Assembly: GCA_903913145.1 (NCBI GenBank)
Contig: CAIWKC010000060.1
Location: 1 to 43,329 of the forward strand
Length of the DNA: 43,329 bases
Origin: an uncultured Gallionellaceae bacterium
GTDB lineage: Bacteria > Pseudomonadota > Gammaproteobacteria > Burkholderiales > Gallionellaceae
Direction of reading: 5' to 3'
In this document: piece after piece, positions 36,469-43,329 of the stretch
How the letters are laid out: every line of letters begins with the position of its first letter
How positions within the stretch are numbered: the first letter of the stretch is position 1
Position numbers and translations under genes: made by a program
The notes under the pieces: generated by a model
The model's database searches: none
What the model saw: only the letters and a program-made list of their open reading frames with translations
Told to the model about the DNA's origin: nothing

Positions 36469-37638
36469 ATGAACATGGGCAAGACGTTGTTCGCGCAGAT
36501 CATGGGGTTTGTTCCATGGACCAGTTTTGCGCGCATCGTGACACGCTATGGCGGCGATACCAGAGTGCGCAGCTTGGCTTGCACCGAGCAATTCCGCGCC
36601 ATGGCCTTCGCGCAATTGACCTACCGAGAGAGTCTGCGCGACTTCGAAACCTGCTTGTTGGCAAATCAGGCGAAGCTTTACAGCATGGGATTTCGTACTC
36701 CGGTAAAACGGTCGACGCTGGCCGATGCAAACGAAGGACGCGACTGGCACATTTGGGCCGACTTGGCTGTTTTGCTTATCCGACGTGCGCGCAAGCTGTA
36801 CTGCAACGACAGCTTTGGTGTCGATCTCGACAATACCGTCTACGCGCTGGATGCGACGACCATAGACTTGTGTCTTTCGCTGTTTCCATGGGCGCCGTTT
36901 CGCACCGCCAAAGCAGCGGTCAAATTGCATACGCTGCTCGACCTGCGCGGCAATATTCCAGCCTTCATTCATATCTCGGACGGCAAGACACACGAGGTCA
37001 ACGTGCTGGATATGCTGTCCTTCGAGGCAGGTGCCTTCTACGTAATGGATCGAGGGTATCTGAATTTCGCTCGTCTGTTTGCATTGCATCAGACTGGAGC
37101 ATTCTTTGTGACCCGTGCCAAGCACGGTATGAATGCTCGCAGGGTGTACTCGATGCCAGTCGACCGGAGTACCGGCATCATTTGCGACCAGCGCATCGTG
37201 CTGAATGGTTTTTACATCGCGCAGGATTATCCCGAGCAGTTGAGGCGCATTCGCTTCAAAGACCCGGTGTCCGGCAAGACGTTGGTATTCCTGACCAACA
37301 ACACCGCGTTGCCTGCGCTGACGATTGCTGCTCTTTACAAGAGCCGCTGGCAAGTCGAGTTGTTCTTCAAATGGATAAAGCAGCACCTGCGTATCAAGCG
37401 TTTCATCGGCAACAGCGAGAACGCGGTGAAAACGCAAATCTGGTGCGCTGTCTCCACTTACGTACTGATCGCTATTATCAAAAAGGAGCTTCAACTTGAT
37501 GCCTCTCTATACTCTTTGCTACAGATTTTATCGGTGTCTGTTTTTGAGAAAACCCAGTTATCTCAAGCCCTCGCGGGCAATGGGCAATTCCAAGATCAGA
37601 CAGACATTTCTAACCAACTAAATTTGTTCGACTTTTAA
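36469..37638 (+). CDS. IS4-family transposase
   Basis: The 389-residue transposase would cut and join the element ends by DDE chemistry. Catalytic residues can be placed: Asp128 in YALDATTID, Asp194 in YVMDRGY, and Glu297 in YKSRWQVELFFKWIK, which also gives the Y-R-E-K signature of the IS4 family. The N-terminal part (FAQIMGFVPWTSFARIV and RSLACTEQF) is typical of IS4-like proteins that carry a DUF4372-type N-terminus. GGAGG lies about 7 bases before the ATG. The last codons run into the right inverted repeat. No frameshift is seen, so the element may be active. Confidence 0.95.
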   Translation: MNMGKTLFAQIMGFVPWTSFARIVTRYGGDTRVRSLACTEQFRAMAFAQLTYRESLRDFETCLLANQAKLYSMGFRTPVKRSTLADANEGRDWHIWADLAVLLIRRARKLYCNDSFGVDLDNTVYALDATTIDLCLSLFPWAPFRTAKAAVKLHTLLDLRGNIPAFIHISDGKTHEVNVLDMLSFEAGAFYVMDRGYLNFARLFALHQTGAFFVTRAKHGMNARRVYSMPVDRSTGIICDQRIVLNGFYIAQDYPEQLRRIRFKDPVSGKTLVFLTNNTALPALTIAALYKSRWQVELFFKWIKQHLRIKRFIGNSENAVKTQIWCAVSTYVLIAIIKKELQLDASLYSLLQILSVSVFEKTQLSQALAGNGQFQDQTDISNQLNLFDF

Positions 37639-37651
37639 CCGGACACTACTG
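37635..37651. repeat. Right terminal inverted repeat of the insertion sequence
   Basis: TTAACCGGACACTACTG is the exact complement of the left end 36318-36334. It overlaps the transposase stop codon. Confidence 0.93.
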
Positions 37652-37660
37652 AGATTATGT
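37652..37660. repeat. Right target-site duplication of the insertion sequence
   Basis: AGATTATGT repeats the nine bases at 36309-36317 and directly follows the right inverted repeat. Confidence 0.9.
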
Positions 37661-37688
37661 AATGACATAAACCGGCCAAAATATTTTG

Positions 37689-38030
37689 CTAGAGTTCTGT
37701 ATATTTTTTGGAGACACCCTTTGATTTTTCTACAGGATACTTCAACGCATTCTTTGCGATCTTCTCAAGCACGATCTGTTTAACATCAAATCCGTATTGT
37801 TCAGCCAGCAAAAATGCAAAGGCGAATACATCGGCAAGCTCTTCCTTGACTCTGGCAATATTCGCTTCTTCAGCTGATTTCCACAAATATGTCTCCAATA
37901 ATTCACTCGCTTCAATATTAAGTGCAAGCGCGAGATCTTTGCTATTATGGAATTGAGCCCAATCGCGATCATCACGAAATTTTAGTAATGCGTCGGTAAC
38001 GTCTTTAAGGTCACTCACCAAGTGTTCCAT
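37689..38030 (-). CDS. MazG-like nucleotide pyrophosphohydrolase
   Basis: Small MazG-like enzymes hydrolyse nucleoside triphosphates, often modified or surplus dNTPs, to monophosphates and pyrophosphate. The 113-residue product has the all-alpha fold with the metal-binding pattern E-x2-E (Glu40, Glu43 in NIEASELLE), then E-x2-D (Glu64, Asp67 in KEELADVFAF) about 20 residues later, and WAQFHNSKDLALAL before them. This matches the single-domain dCTPase/RS21-C6-like group more than the long MazG. It is transcribed alone on the minus strand, between the insertion sequence and the SUMF1-domain gene. Confidence 0.9.
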   Translation of the reverse strand: MEHLVSDLKDVTDALLKFRDDRDWAQFHNSKDLALALNIEASELLETYLWKSAEEANIARVKEELADVFAFAFLLAEQYGFDVKQIVLEKIAKNALKYPVEKSKGVSKKYTEL

Positions 38031-38211
38031 TCAAAAATTTATATTTTGTTATACTTGTTGATAGTGATTGTAATGCAATTATTGCCTGAACAATATCTCT
38101 TTCATTTGAATAAAATAATTGTAAAAAGAATGTGTCAATTTATCCGCTTCGGCTAAAATCAAAAACTTTTGTATTGCTTCGAACGCATCTTTCAACAACC
38201 TCGCATCCATT

Positions 38212-39297
38212 ATGGATATATTGATACCCGGCAGATTAATACGAATCGTTATCGCGTCTTGCTTAATGGCGGGCATTGCAACACAACTATGGGCTGCTGA
38301 CAACGCCCCGTTGGATCCGGAATCTATTCTTTGGTTAGCTACGCAGAAGAAGAATTCAACAGACGGCTATGAAGCCTATCTTGCTCAGTATGCTGATGGC
38401 AAATATGCTACTTTTGCAGAATCTGCTATTCATAAAATTAAAACTGACAAAGCGCTTCAGCAGGAAAATGCAGAGTGGAAAATTGTACAAGATTCTGAAG
38501 ACGAATTAACAGTTCAAAAATTTCAGGTTAAATATCCAAAGGGCGTGAACGCCATTGCTGTGAAGCTAAAATTGGCTACCATTCGCAAAATTGCAACGGA
38601 ATTTAAACCCGGCCAATCATTCAAGGGGTGCACAACTTGTCCTGAAATGGTCATTGTGCCTGCGGGTAGCTTTGTTATGGGCGATGACCTTAACGCCCAC
38701 AATGTAACAATCGCAGTCCCATTTGCGATTGGTAAAAAAGAAGTCACGCAAAAGGAATGGGTCGCCATCATGGGGAGTAACCCTAGCAAGTTTAATGACT
38801 GTGTAGGTAGTTGTCCTGTAGACAATATAAGCTGGAACGAAGCACAAGAATTTGTACGTAGACTCAACCTCAAAACAGGGAAAAAATATCGCTTGCCGAG
38901 TGAAGCAGAATGGGAATATGCCTGCAGAGCAGGTGCCCGTCAAAAATATTGCGGCAGCGACGATGCCAATTCAGTTGCATGGTATGGCATTTATTCGATT
39001 TCAGACAAAATACTAACCAGATCAAGCAAACAGGTTGCCACTAAGAAGGCAAATGCGTGGGGGCTATTTGATATGAGCGGTAACGTTTCTGAATGGACGC
39101 AAGATGGTTACCATGAAAACTTTACCGGGGCTCCAACAGATGGCTCTGCTTGGTCCGGAGATGGACAGGGATATGTTCTTCGCGGTGGATCATGGGGTGG
39201 AACTATTGAGCAAGTTCGCTACGCTTACCGTGACTATGATGGCCCATCAAACAAAGATATCAGCTACGGTTTACGTATCGCAAGGAACTTCCCCTAG
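38212..39297 (+). CDS. Exported SUMF1/FGE-fold protein
   Basis: The 361-residue product has an N-terminal signal peptide (to about residue 28, ending QLWAA). A short helical repeat region follows with GYEAYLAQYADGKYATFAE, like the sel1/caspase-associated repeats often found before SUMF1 domains. Then comes a full formylglycine-generating-enzyme fold from PEMVIVPAGSFVMG (~143) through YRLPSEAEWEYACRAG, FDMSGNVSEW and VLRGGSWGG. The true enzyme carries a catalytic Cys near the C-terminus (GFRC); here the matching place reads GLRIARN, so formylglycine generation is unlikely and a binding or structural role fits better. No strong ribosome site precedes ATG 38212, leaving the exact start uncertain. 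Confidence 0.88.
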   Translation: MDILIPGRLIRIVIASCLMAGIATQLWAADNAPLDPESILWLATQKKNSTDGYEAYLAQYADGKYATFAESAIHKIKTDKALQQENAEWKIVQDSEDELTVQKFQVKYPKGVNAIAVKLKLATIRKIATEFKPGQSFKGCTTCPEMVIVPAGSFVMGDDLNAHNVTIAVPFAIGKKEVTQKEWVAIMGSNPSKFNDCVGSCPVDNISWNEAQEFVRRLNLKTGKKYRLPSEAEWEYACRAGARQKYCGSDDANSVAWYGIYSISDKILTRSSKQVATKKANAWGLFDMSGNVSEWTQDGYHENFTGAPTDGSAWSGDGQGYVLRGGSWGGTIEQVRYAYRDYDGPSNKDISYGLRIARNFP

Positions 39298-39435
39298 TTT
39301 TTAAATTACCTATGTCCCTAGAAAAACAGTTAGTCACAGAGAAAACCGAGATCACAGGTTAAAAACAAACGGTGGTAACGGGAGCTTAATTAACCTATTG
39401 GGTGCAAAAATTGTCACTTTGGCTCGAGGGTAAGT

Positions 39436-40530
39436 TTAGGGCTGTGAAACTAAATGATAATTTTTAGGCACTGTAAATACGCTGTCGTGCAGGGATTCAA
39501 CCTTGAGTGACTTAACTTCTATGGTAAAAGATAAAAGTGGTTCACTTTCAGAGTTTTTAATACTCTCTTCAGTTTTCTTTTGAACGAACATTCCAGCAAG
39601 ACTAGAGACAAGACCGCCCGGACTAGTTGTTGTTATATTACTACGGGCAGAATTGTCCTCCGCACTTTTGGATTCTTTGGTGGCACAAGCATTGCCATCT
39701 AAATTCCAGGTTAGATGAGTTGAAATTGGATAACCCTTAATTTGACTCATTTGCTTTCCTGCATCTAGAAAAGCGTTTCGCGAAGTTGGTGCTAAAGAGC
39801 TAGCCAAATAGGCGGAAATCATTTTGGTTGCCTCAGTGGGCACGATCGGTTGTTTTTCAAAAGAGGGCAGAGTTCCTGCATAAGCTTTAGCATATTTGTC
39901 TTCCATGCTAAAAGTGTCACGTATAGCTTGAGTGAGCGGAGATGTCCAAATTTCTACATTTAACGTACTGGTCGAATTGCGGCCCGTTTTATCGCGCAGA
40001 TTGATTATCCAGGCAACCAGATATTCGTCAGTATCAAATCCGTTGATGGACTTCTTTTGCCCGGTTGGTTTAACGGTGAAACTGGTGTGTGCCACTTCCA
40101 TCGTGCAACCAGAGTCGTGCTTTGCCTCGGGAGGTTTGGCTGCATTTTCTTCTGGCTTTGCCGGGGATTTTTTTGCCGGATCAATGCATCCTTTCAAGGG
40201 ACATTCGGTGTATTCCTCTTTCTTGGTATTGAGTGACCAAAGCAAATTACGGTCAATGCGAGAAATTGTCGATCCGGCTCGGGAACCGACAAGGAAGCTT
40301 GAGTAAGTACCGGTGCCCTTGAATGAATTATCGTCACGGCGCATATTAGGACGCACATAATGAAGTTCATTATCTTCAAAAGGAAAAAACCCTTTTATTC
40401 CGTTGCTTTCGAGATGCCGTTCAATGACGGCTGTAGGGGCAAGAGGAGTATTGTCAGGTTCAATCATGCTGGTGGAACAACCCGCAATAGCGCCTGACAA
40501 AACTAGTATGCTCAGATGGATTCGTTGCAT
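39436..40530 (-). CDS. Putative lipoprotein of unknown function
   Basis: The 364-residue minus-strand product starts with a lipoprotein signal, MQRIHLSILVLSGAIAGC, with lipobox IAGC and Cys18 as the lipidation site. The mature part is hydrophilic with a Lys/Pro/Ala-rich low-complexity stretch (~120-140, PAKKSPAKPEENAAKPPEAK). It has a cysteine pair near residues 115-120 and another further on. I do not recognise the family. The gene stands alone and converges with the SUMF1-domain gene. No terminator is obvious in the 138 bp between them. Localisation to a membrane face is inferred from the lipobox. Confidence 0.8.
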   Translation of the reverse strand: MQRIHLSILVLSGAIAGCSTSMIEPDNTPLAPTAVIERHLESNGIKGFFPFEDNELHYVRPNMRRDDNSFKGTGTYSSFLVGSRAGSTISRIDRNLLWSLNTKKEEYTECPLKGCIDPAKKSPAKPEENAAKPPEAKHDSGCTMEVAHTSFTVKPTGQKKSINGFDTDEYLVAWIINLRDKTGRNSTSTLNVEIWTSPLTQAIRDTFSMEDKYAKAYAGTLPSFEKQPIVPTEATKMISAYLASSLAPTSRNAFLDAGKQMSQIKGYPISTHLTWNLDGNACATKESKSAEDNSARSNITTTSPGGLVSSLAGMFVQKKTEESIKNSESEPLLSFTIEVKSLKVESLHDSVFTVPKNYHLVSQP

Positions 40531-40755
40531 AATTTCCCCCTTGCTGATTGATTATTCGTATTATGAGATTAATTTGATCAGACAGCTATAAAATTATTTT
40601 AAGAAAAATATGAGTTTCAAATATTGGGCAATAAGGTCAAGGTGAGCCAAGGATGAGGTTTTTTGAATTCCTATAAACATGACACAATTGAACTAACAGG
40701 TTTTCCTTTTATGTTGTAATATTTCATTAATCGAAAGTCAAAGAGAAAATTACGT

Positions 40756-41178
40756 ATGTACAATTTATTTAAACCTGAAAACCCTGTTGGCTTGATGGAC
40801 TTCGTTCGCGCTGCCAAATCATGCATATCTGAAATTTCACCTGCTGAACTTAAAGCTAAATTGGATGCAAAGGAGGGCCTTTTGCTTATAGACGTTCGAG
40901 AGGCCTCCGAGTTCGAGCACGGCCATATTGATGGAGCGCATTTAGTGCCACGAGGAATATTAGAACCGGCGGCAGACCCGAGTTATCCCAAAAACTATCA
41001 GCCGTTATCAAGTGCACGTAATCAACAAGTTGTTGTTTATTGTGCGACAAGCGGTCGTTCTGCTATGGCTGCAGCAGTTTTGCAGATGATGGGTTTTAAA
41101 AATGTTCTCAACCTTGCAGGTGGTATGACCCGCTGGGAAACGGAAGGATTGCCGCAGGTTCGCGAGGCAGAGTATTAA
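40756..41178 (+). CDS. Rhodanese-domain sulfurtransferase
   Basis: The 140-residue product is a single rhodanese domain. It shows the substrate-side LLLIDVREASEFEHGHIDGA segment (residues ~42-61) and the active-site loop CATSGRS, with the persulfide-forming Cys96 and following Arg101. GG-M-T-R-W near the end (AGGMTRWETEGLP) is the usual close. There is no signal peptide, so it is cytoplasmic. The physiological sulfur donor and acceptor cannot be told from sequence. It is followed by 70 bp and then the CZB gene on the same strand. Confidence 0.93.
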   Translation: MYNLFKPENPVGLMDFVRAAKSCISEISPAELKAKLDAKEGLLLIDVREASEFEHGHIDGAHLVPRGILEPAADPSYPKNYQPLSSARNQQVVVYCATSGRSAMAAAVLQMMGFKNVLNLAGGMTRWETEGLPQVREAEY

Positions 41179-41248
41179 TATTTTGTTGTTTTGATAATGC
41201 CCTTCAACTAAACATAGTTGCTCCATAAATACTAAGGAAAAGAATATT

Positions 41249-41602
41249 TTGGACTTGGATTCAGCGTTTCAAAAACACGGTGTATGGATAGAGGAATTTT
41301 GCACGGCAATATTTAATCAAAATTCTTTGGATGTCCTGAGTTACAAAACAGATAATCATTGTGAACTTGGCATTTGGCTTTATGGTGAGGGTAAAAAACT
41401 GTACGGTAATCTAAACGCTTACGCTAACCTAGTTTCAAAACACGCCATTTTCCATGAGGTGGCCGGTAAAATCGTGCAGACTATTAATGCAAAAGAGTAT
41501 GCAAATGCAGAGAATTTGTTAAGCGAAGAGGGTGATTACGCTATAGCCTCTAGTGCAGTTCATACAGCAATTAAGCAATTAAAAGAAGAAAGCCATATTT
41601 AA
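41249..41602 (+). CDS. Stand-alone CZB (chemoreceptor zinc-binding) domain protein
   Basis: CZB domains bind zinc through three His and one Cys and sense zinc or oxidants such as hypochlorite; they normally sit at the end of chemoreceptors or diguanylate cyclases. This 117-residue protein is a CZB domain alone. The expected ligands are His10 (near W13), Cys38 in NHCELGIWLYGEG, and His65 and His69 in KHAIFHEVAG. The start is TTG 41249, with AAGGAAA about 10 bases upstream. No partner effector gene adjoins it, so it would have to act in trans or as a zinc-binding protein. Its neighbour upstream is the rhodanese. Confidence 0.88.
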   Translation: MDLDSAFQKHGVWIEEFCTAIFNQNSLDVLSYKTDNHCELGIWLYGEGKKLYGNLNAYANLVSKHAIFHEVAGKIVQTINAKEYANAENLLSEEGDYAIASSAVHTAIKQLKEESHI

Positions 41603-41914
41603 TAAACCGCATAACGAAATGCTGAACTATTCATTTCAATTTGATCTGAAAATTCTGAAGCAACTTGGTACTTAAAGTACTACAAAATAGGTATCAGTTA
41701 ATCCCTATCCTGTCTAAAGCTTGAGTAACCCCTCAATTTTACATGCCATAAATTGTAGTGACTTGGCAGTCGTATAGTCCACACTTCTTGGTTAAAGAAT
41801 CACACTTCCGAGTTATCAGTTATTACTCATATGGAGTTATTTACTTTAAATCAACAGTCACATTAAATACGTCTGACTTTAATGATATAAATAATTAACT
41901 TTACAGGGGGAGTG
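41603..41914. other. AT-rich intergenic region
   Basis: These 312 bases contain no gene that I can support. A short perfect palindrome, GTACTTAAAGTAC (41668-41680), and two copies of GAGTTAT (near 41817 and 41834) are visible but may be chance in AT-rich DNA. The ribosome site GGGGGAG for the next gene is at the right end. Confidence 0.4.
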
Positions 41915-42169
41915 ATGGCGATTCATTTTAAAGATTTCCAAGGCGGGTATTTAAATAGCAACGGTTGTATGTATGAACCTGAAATCGAACCTATAAGCGT
42001 TGCTGTGGAATTAGCAAATAAATGGATAGCAGAACATGCAGTAAAAGTAATCAATGTTGAAACAGTTTTGACTAATTTGAACAGAGAAACGGTGAGTTCT
42101 TTGCAGTATGAAGGAGGAAGAAATAAATTTAGAAATGCTCAAGTAGTCCGAGTCTGGATTTCAGATTAG
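41915..42169 (+). CDS. Hypothetical protein of 84 residues
   Basis: A small soluble protein starting MAIHFKDFQGGYL is preceded by GGGGGAG at ideal spacing, which favours ATG 41915 over GTG 41912. It is acidic to neutral with no signal peptide, no membrane helix and a single cysteine. The C-terminal half (INVETVLTNL ... VVRVWISD) looks like a compact alpha/beta fold in which a Trp-Ile strand closes the protein. I do not recognise the family. The strong ribosome site supports a real gene. It stands alone, with 312 bp before and 182 bp after. Confidence 0.65.
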   Translation: MAIHFKDFQGGYLNSNGCMYEPEIEPISVAVELANKWIAEHAVKVINVETVLTNLNRETVSSLQYEGGRNKFRNAQVVRVWISD

Positions 42170-42351
42170 TTGGTTTTACGATACTACTAAGACTTGTTTG
42201 TGCAGGCCAGAAATTATTTGAAACGAATCGTTGTAGTTTGTGATGTCGCAATACGCATAGAGTCAAACGGAGAAGTTCGAGAATAGACCAATAATTATTA
42301 CACCAATTTAAAATTTAGTCGGTCCTCGGATTTCCTTTGCTTACCTCACTA

Positions 42352-42786
42352 TCAGCTATTGCTTTTGACCCAACGTAAAATATTTCCTGTATCCATAGCA
42401 CCCGCCTGCCGGGTAATTTCTTTCCCGTTTCGGAATATTGCCAGAGTAGGGATGCTGCGGATATTAAAACGGGCGGCGATATTTTGAGCTTGCTCAGTAT
42501 CCACTTTGACAAAACGATACTTGGGTTCCATCTGCCGGGCAGCATCCGAAAAGGAGGGAGCCATGCTCCGGCATGGAGCGCACCAGGGTGCCCAGAAGTC
42601 TACAACAATGGGCAGATCAGATTTCGAAATATGTTGATCAAAACTGGTTTCATTTAATTCAACAGGATGGCCTGTAAATAGCGGCGAATGACATCTTCCG
42701 CATGTACCACCATCCCCAAGTCTATCTTCAGGCAAGCGGTTTACACTATTGCAATGCGGACAAACTACATGTAACAAGTTACTCAT
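42352..42786 (-). CDS. trxC: Thioredoxin 2 (zinc-containing)
   Basis: TrxC reduces disulfides in the cytoplasm and is often induced by oxidative stress. The 144-residue product has the N-terminal zinc module Cys9/Cys12 (VVCPHC) and Cys29/Cys32 (CGRC), then a thioredoxin fold with the redox pair in FWAPWCAPC (Cys69, Cys72) and the cis-proline segment RSIPTLAIF. Length matches TrxC, not TrxA. It lies 67 bp downstream of the methyltransferase on the same strand. No OxyR site could be identified by eye. Confidence 0.96.
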   Translation of the reverse strand: MSNLLHVVCPHCNSVNRLPEDRLGDGGTCGRCHSPLFTGHPVELNETSFDQHISKSDLPIVVDFWAPWCAPCRSMAPSFSDAARQMEPKYRFVKVDTEQAQNIAARFNIRSIPTLAIFRNGKEITRQAGAMDTGNILRWVKSNS

Positions 42787-42853
42787 GGTCTACTCCAATA
42801 AATGCACTGGGCTCAACATTGGGTTGGCTTTTCCGGAATCAAGTTCAGCTTCA

Positions 42854-43329
42854 TTATTTCCGCATAGCGGTAATTAAAAATATCGGAAATTCAAGTTTTG
42901 ATTGAGCATCCTTTTGCTTAATCACGGTAGTCGCAGTTGAATCTCGAACATTGGAAAAGCCTGCATCAAGTAGTAACTGTTTTAAATGCGCCCGGTCAAA
43001 GCCACGGTGATGAACACCGGTATTGTCTCCATGAAACCCGCCATCTTCTGTGTCGAGGTCTGCAAAACACACTTGTCCATTGGGACGCAGAAGGCTGATC
43101 CATTCTTTAAATACTGCTAGTGATTCGGGTATATGGTGCAGAACCATGCTGCTGACAACAACGTCGTAAAGGCCTTCAATGCGATGACCTTTATCAAAGT
43201 CGACATATTGGGTATTCACATTGCCAAGTTTTTGCGATTTGACTTTATTTTCCAGCATGGTAAGCATTCCACGCGAGTTGTCGATTCCGGTAATTTTTTT
43301 TACCAAAGGTTGTAGTTTCAGCGTAAGTA
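42854..43329 (-). CDS. SAM-dependent methyltransferase, cut by the window edge
   Basis: The frame is open to the right edge, so the gene begins outside the window; the TTG near 43306 is internal because upstream codons continue a normal motif-I region (LTLKLQPLVKKITGID). Visible parts are the end of motif I with the acidic residue of ITGIDNS, then YDVVVSSMVLHHIPES (motif II/III region of class I methyltransferases), and LRPNGQVCFADLD. At the C-terminal side HHRGFDRAHLKQLL is typical of the Methyltransf_11/UbiE-like group. The substrate is unknown. It lies upstream of trxC on the minus strand. Confidence 0.88.
   Translation of the reverse strand, partial: LTLKLQPLVKKITGIDNSRGMLTMLENKVKSQKLGNVNTQYVDFDKGHRIEGLYDVVVSSMVLHHIPESLAVFKEWISLLRPNGQVCFADLDTEDGGFHGDNTGVHHRGFDRAHLKQLLLDAGFSNVRDSTATTVIKQKDAQSKLEFPIFLITAMRK

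Larger units (their letters stand above)
36318..37651 (+). mobile_element. Complete IS4-family-type insertion sequence (1334 bp)
   Basis: The element is bounded by perfect 17-bp inverted repeats, CAGTAGTGTCCGGTTAA at 36318-36334 and its complement at 37635-37651. It is flanked by the 9-bp direct repeat AGATTATGT and carries one intact transposase gene. Length, the DDE transposase with a Y-R-E-K motif and the duplication size suit the IS4 family; the exact group needs a database match. It looks more GC-rich than its surroundings. It landed at the last two bases of the methyltransferase stop codon without changing the protein. Confidence 0.93.

Noticed and set aside
36331-37494. Long minus-strand open frame of 387 codons, and a plus-strand frame at 36357-37499
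   Set aside because: Both lie within the intact transposase gene in other frames. The transposase has clear catalytic motifs and a ribosome site; the alternatives have no recognisable domains and owe their length to the GC-rich codon pattern.
38079-38303. Minus-strand small open frame (74 codons, or 43 from an internal ATG) between the MazG-like and SUMF1-domain genes
   Set aside because: There is no ribosome site before either start, it overlaps the signal-peptide region of the SUMF1-domain gene, and no family is recognisable. A real small gene cannot be excluded but is not supported.
43133-43315. Plus-strand frame opposite the methyltransferase at the right edge
   Set aside because: The minus strand carries clear class I methyltransferase motifs in the same bases.

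Overview
The window is a chromosomal segment of a Gram-negative proteobacterium. The run rpsB-tsf-pyrH-frr-uppS-cdsA-dxr-rseP-bamA-skp-lpxD-fabZ-lpxA-lpxB-rnhB is the classic proteobacterial translation/envelope supercluster. Moderate GC, the protein flavour and a very long PFOR beside an Rnf operon suggest a betaproteobacterium of the Nitrosomonadales/Gallionellaceae kind; this taxonomic guess is inference and was not tested by any search.

Region 1 (1-12963, + strand) is an energy and carbon module. After the tail of an unknown gene come rnfB, a 1636-residue pyruvate:ferredoxin oxidoreductase-like protein with its own C-terminal ferredoxin domain, then rnfC-rnfD-rnfG-rnfE-rnfA and an unlisted 57-codon cysteine-rich membrane protein. 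Junctions from PFOR onward overlap by a few bases, so this is one translationally coupled operon. A phosphoenolpyruvate synthase gene follows after 80 bp and ends in a strong terminator. The layout links NADH, ferredoxin, an ion gradient, acetyl-CoA/pyruvate and PEP. It could run as ion-gradient-driven pyruvate synthesis feeding PEP, or as pyruvate oxidation feeding Rnf.

Region 2 (13-19.5 kb) is accessory. It holds a decayed membrane histidine-kinase pseudogene, an orphan gspF, a tiny coiled-coil gene on the minus strand, and a roughly 926-residue Ala/Glu-rich coiled-coil protein with 29-residue tandem repeats and a C-terminal membrane anchor, closed by a textbook terminator.

Region 3 (19.5-35 kb, + strand) starts with a consensus-like promoter before rpsB. 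It runs through translation factors, UMP kinase, undecaprenyl-PP synthase, CDP-DAG synthase, DXP reductoisomerase, RseP, BamA, Skp, lipid A synthesis and RNase HII, then a CopD-like membrane protein and a RIO-type kinase. Most genes touch or overlap.

Region 4 (35-43.3 kb) is mixed: a SAM methyltransferase; a complete IS4-type insertion sequence with perfect 17-bp inverted repeats and a 9-bp target duplication; a MazG-like pyrophosphohydrolase; a secreted SUMF1-domain protein; a lipoprotein; a rhodanese; a stand-alone zinc-binding CZB protein; an orphan 84-residue protein; thioredoxin 2; and a methyltransferase cut by the right edge. No tRNA, rRNA or CRISPR array was seen.
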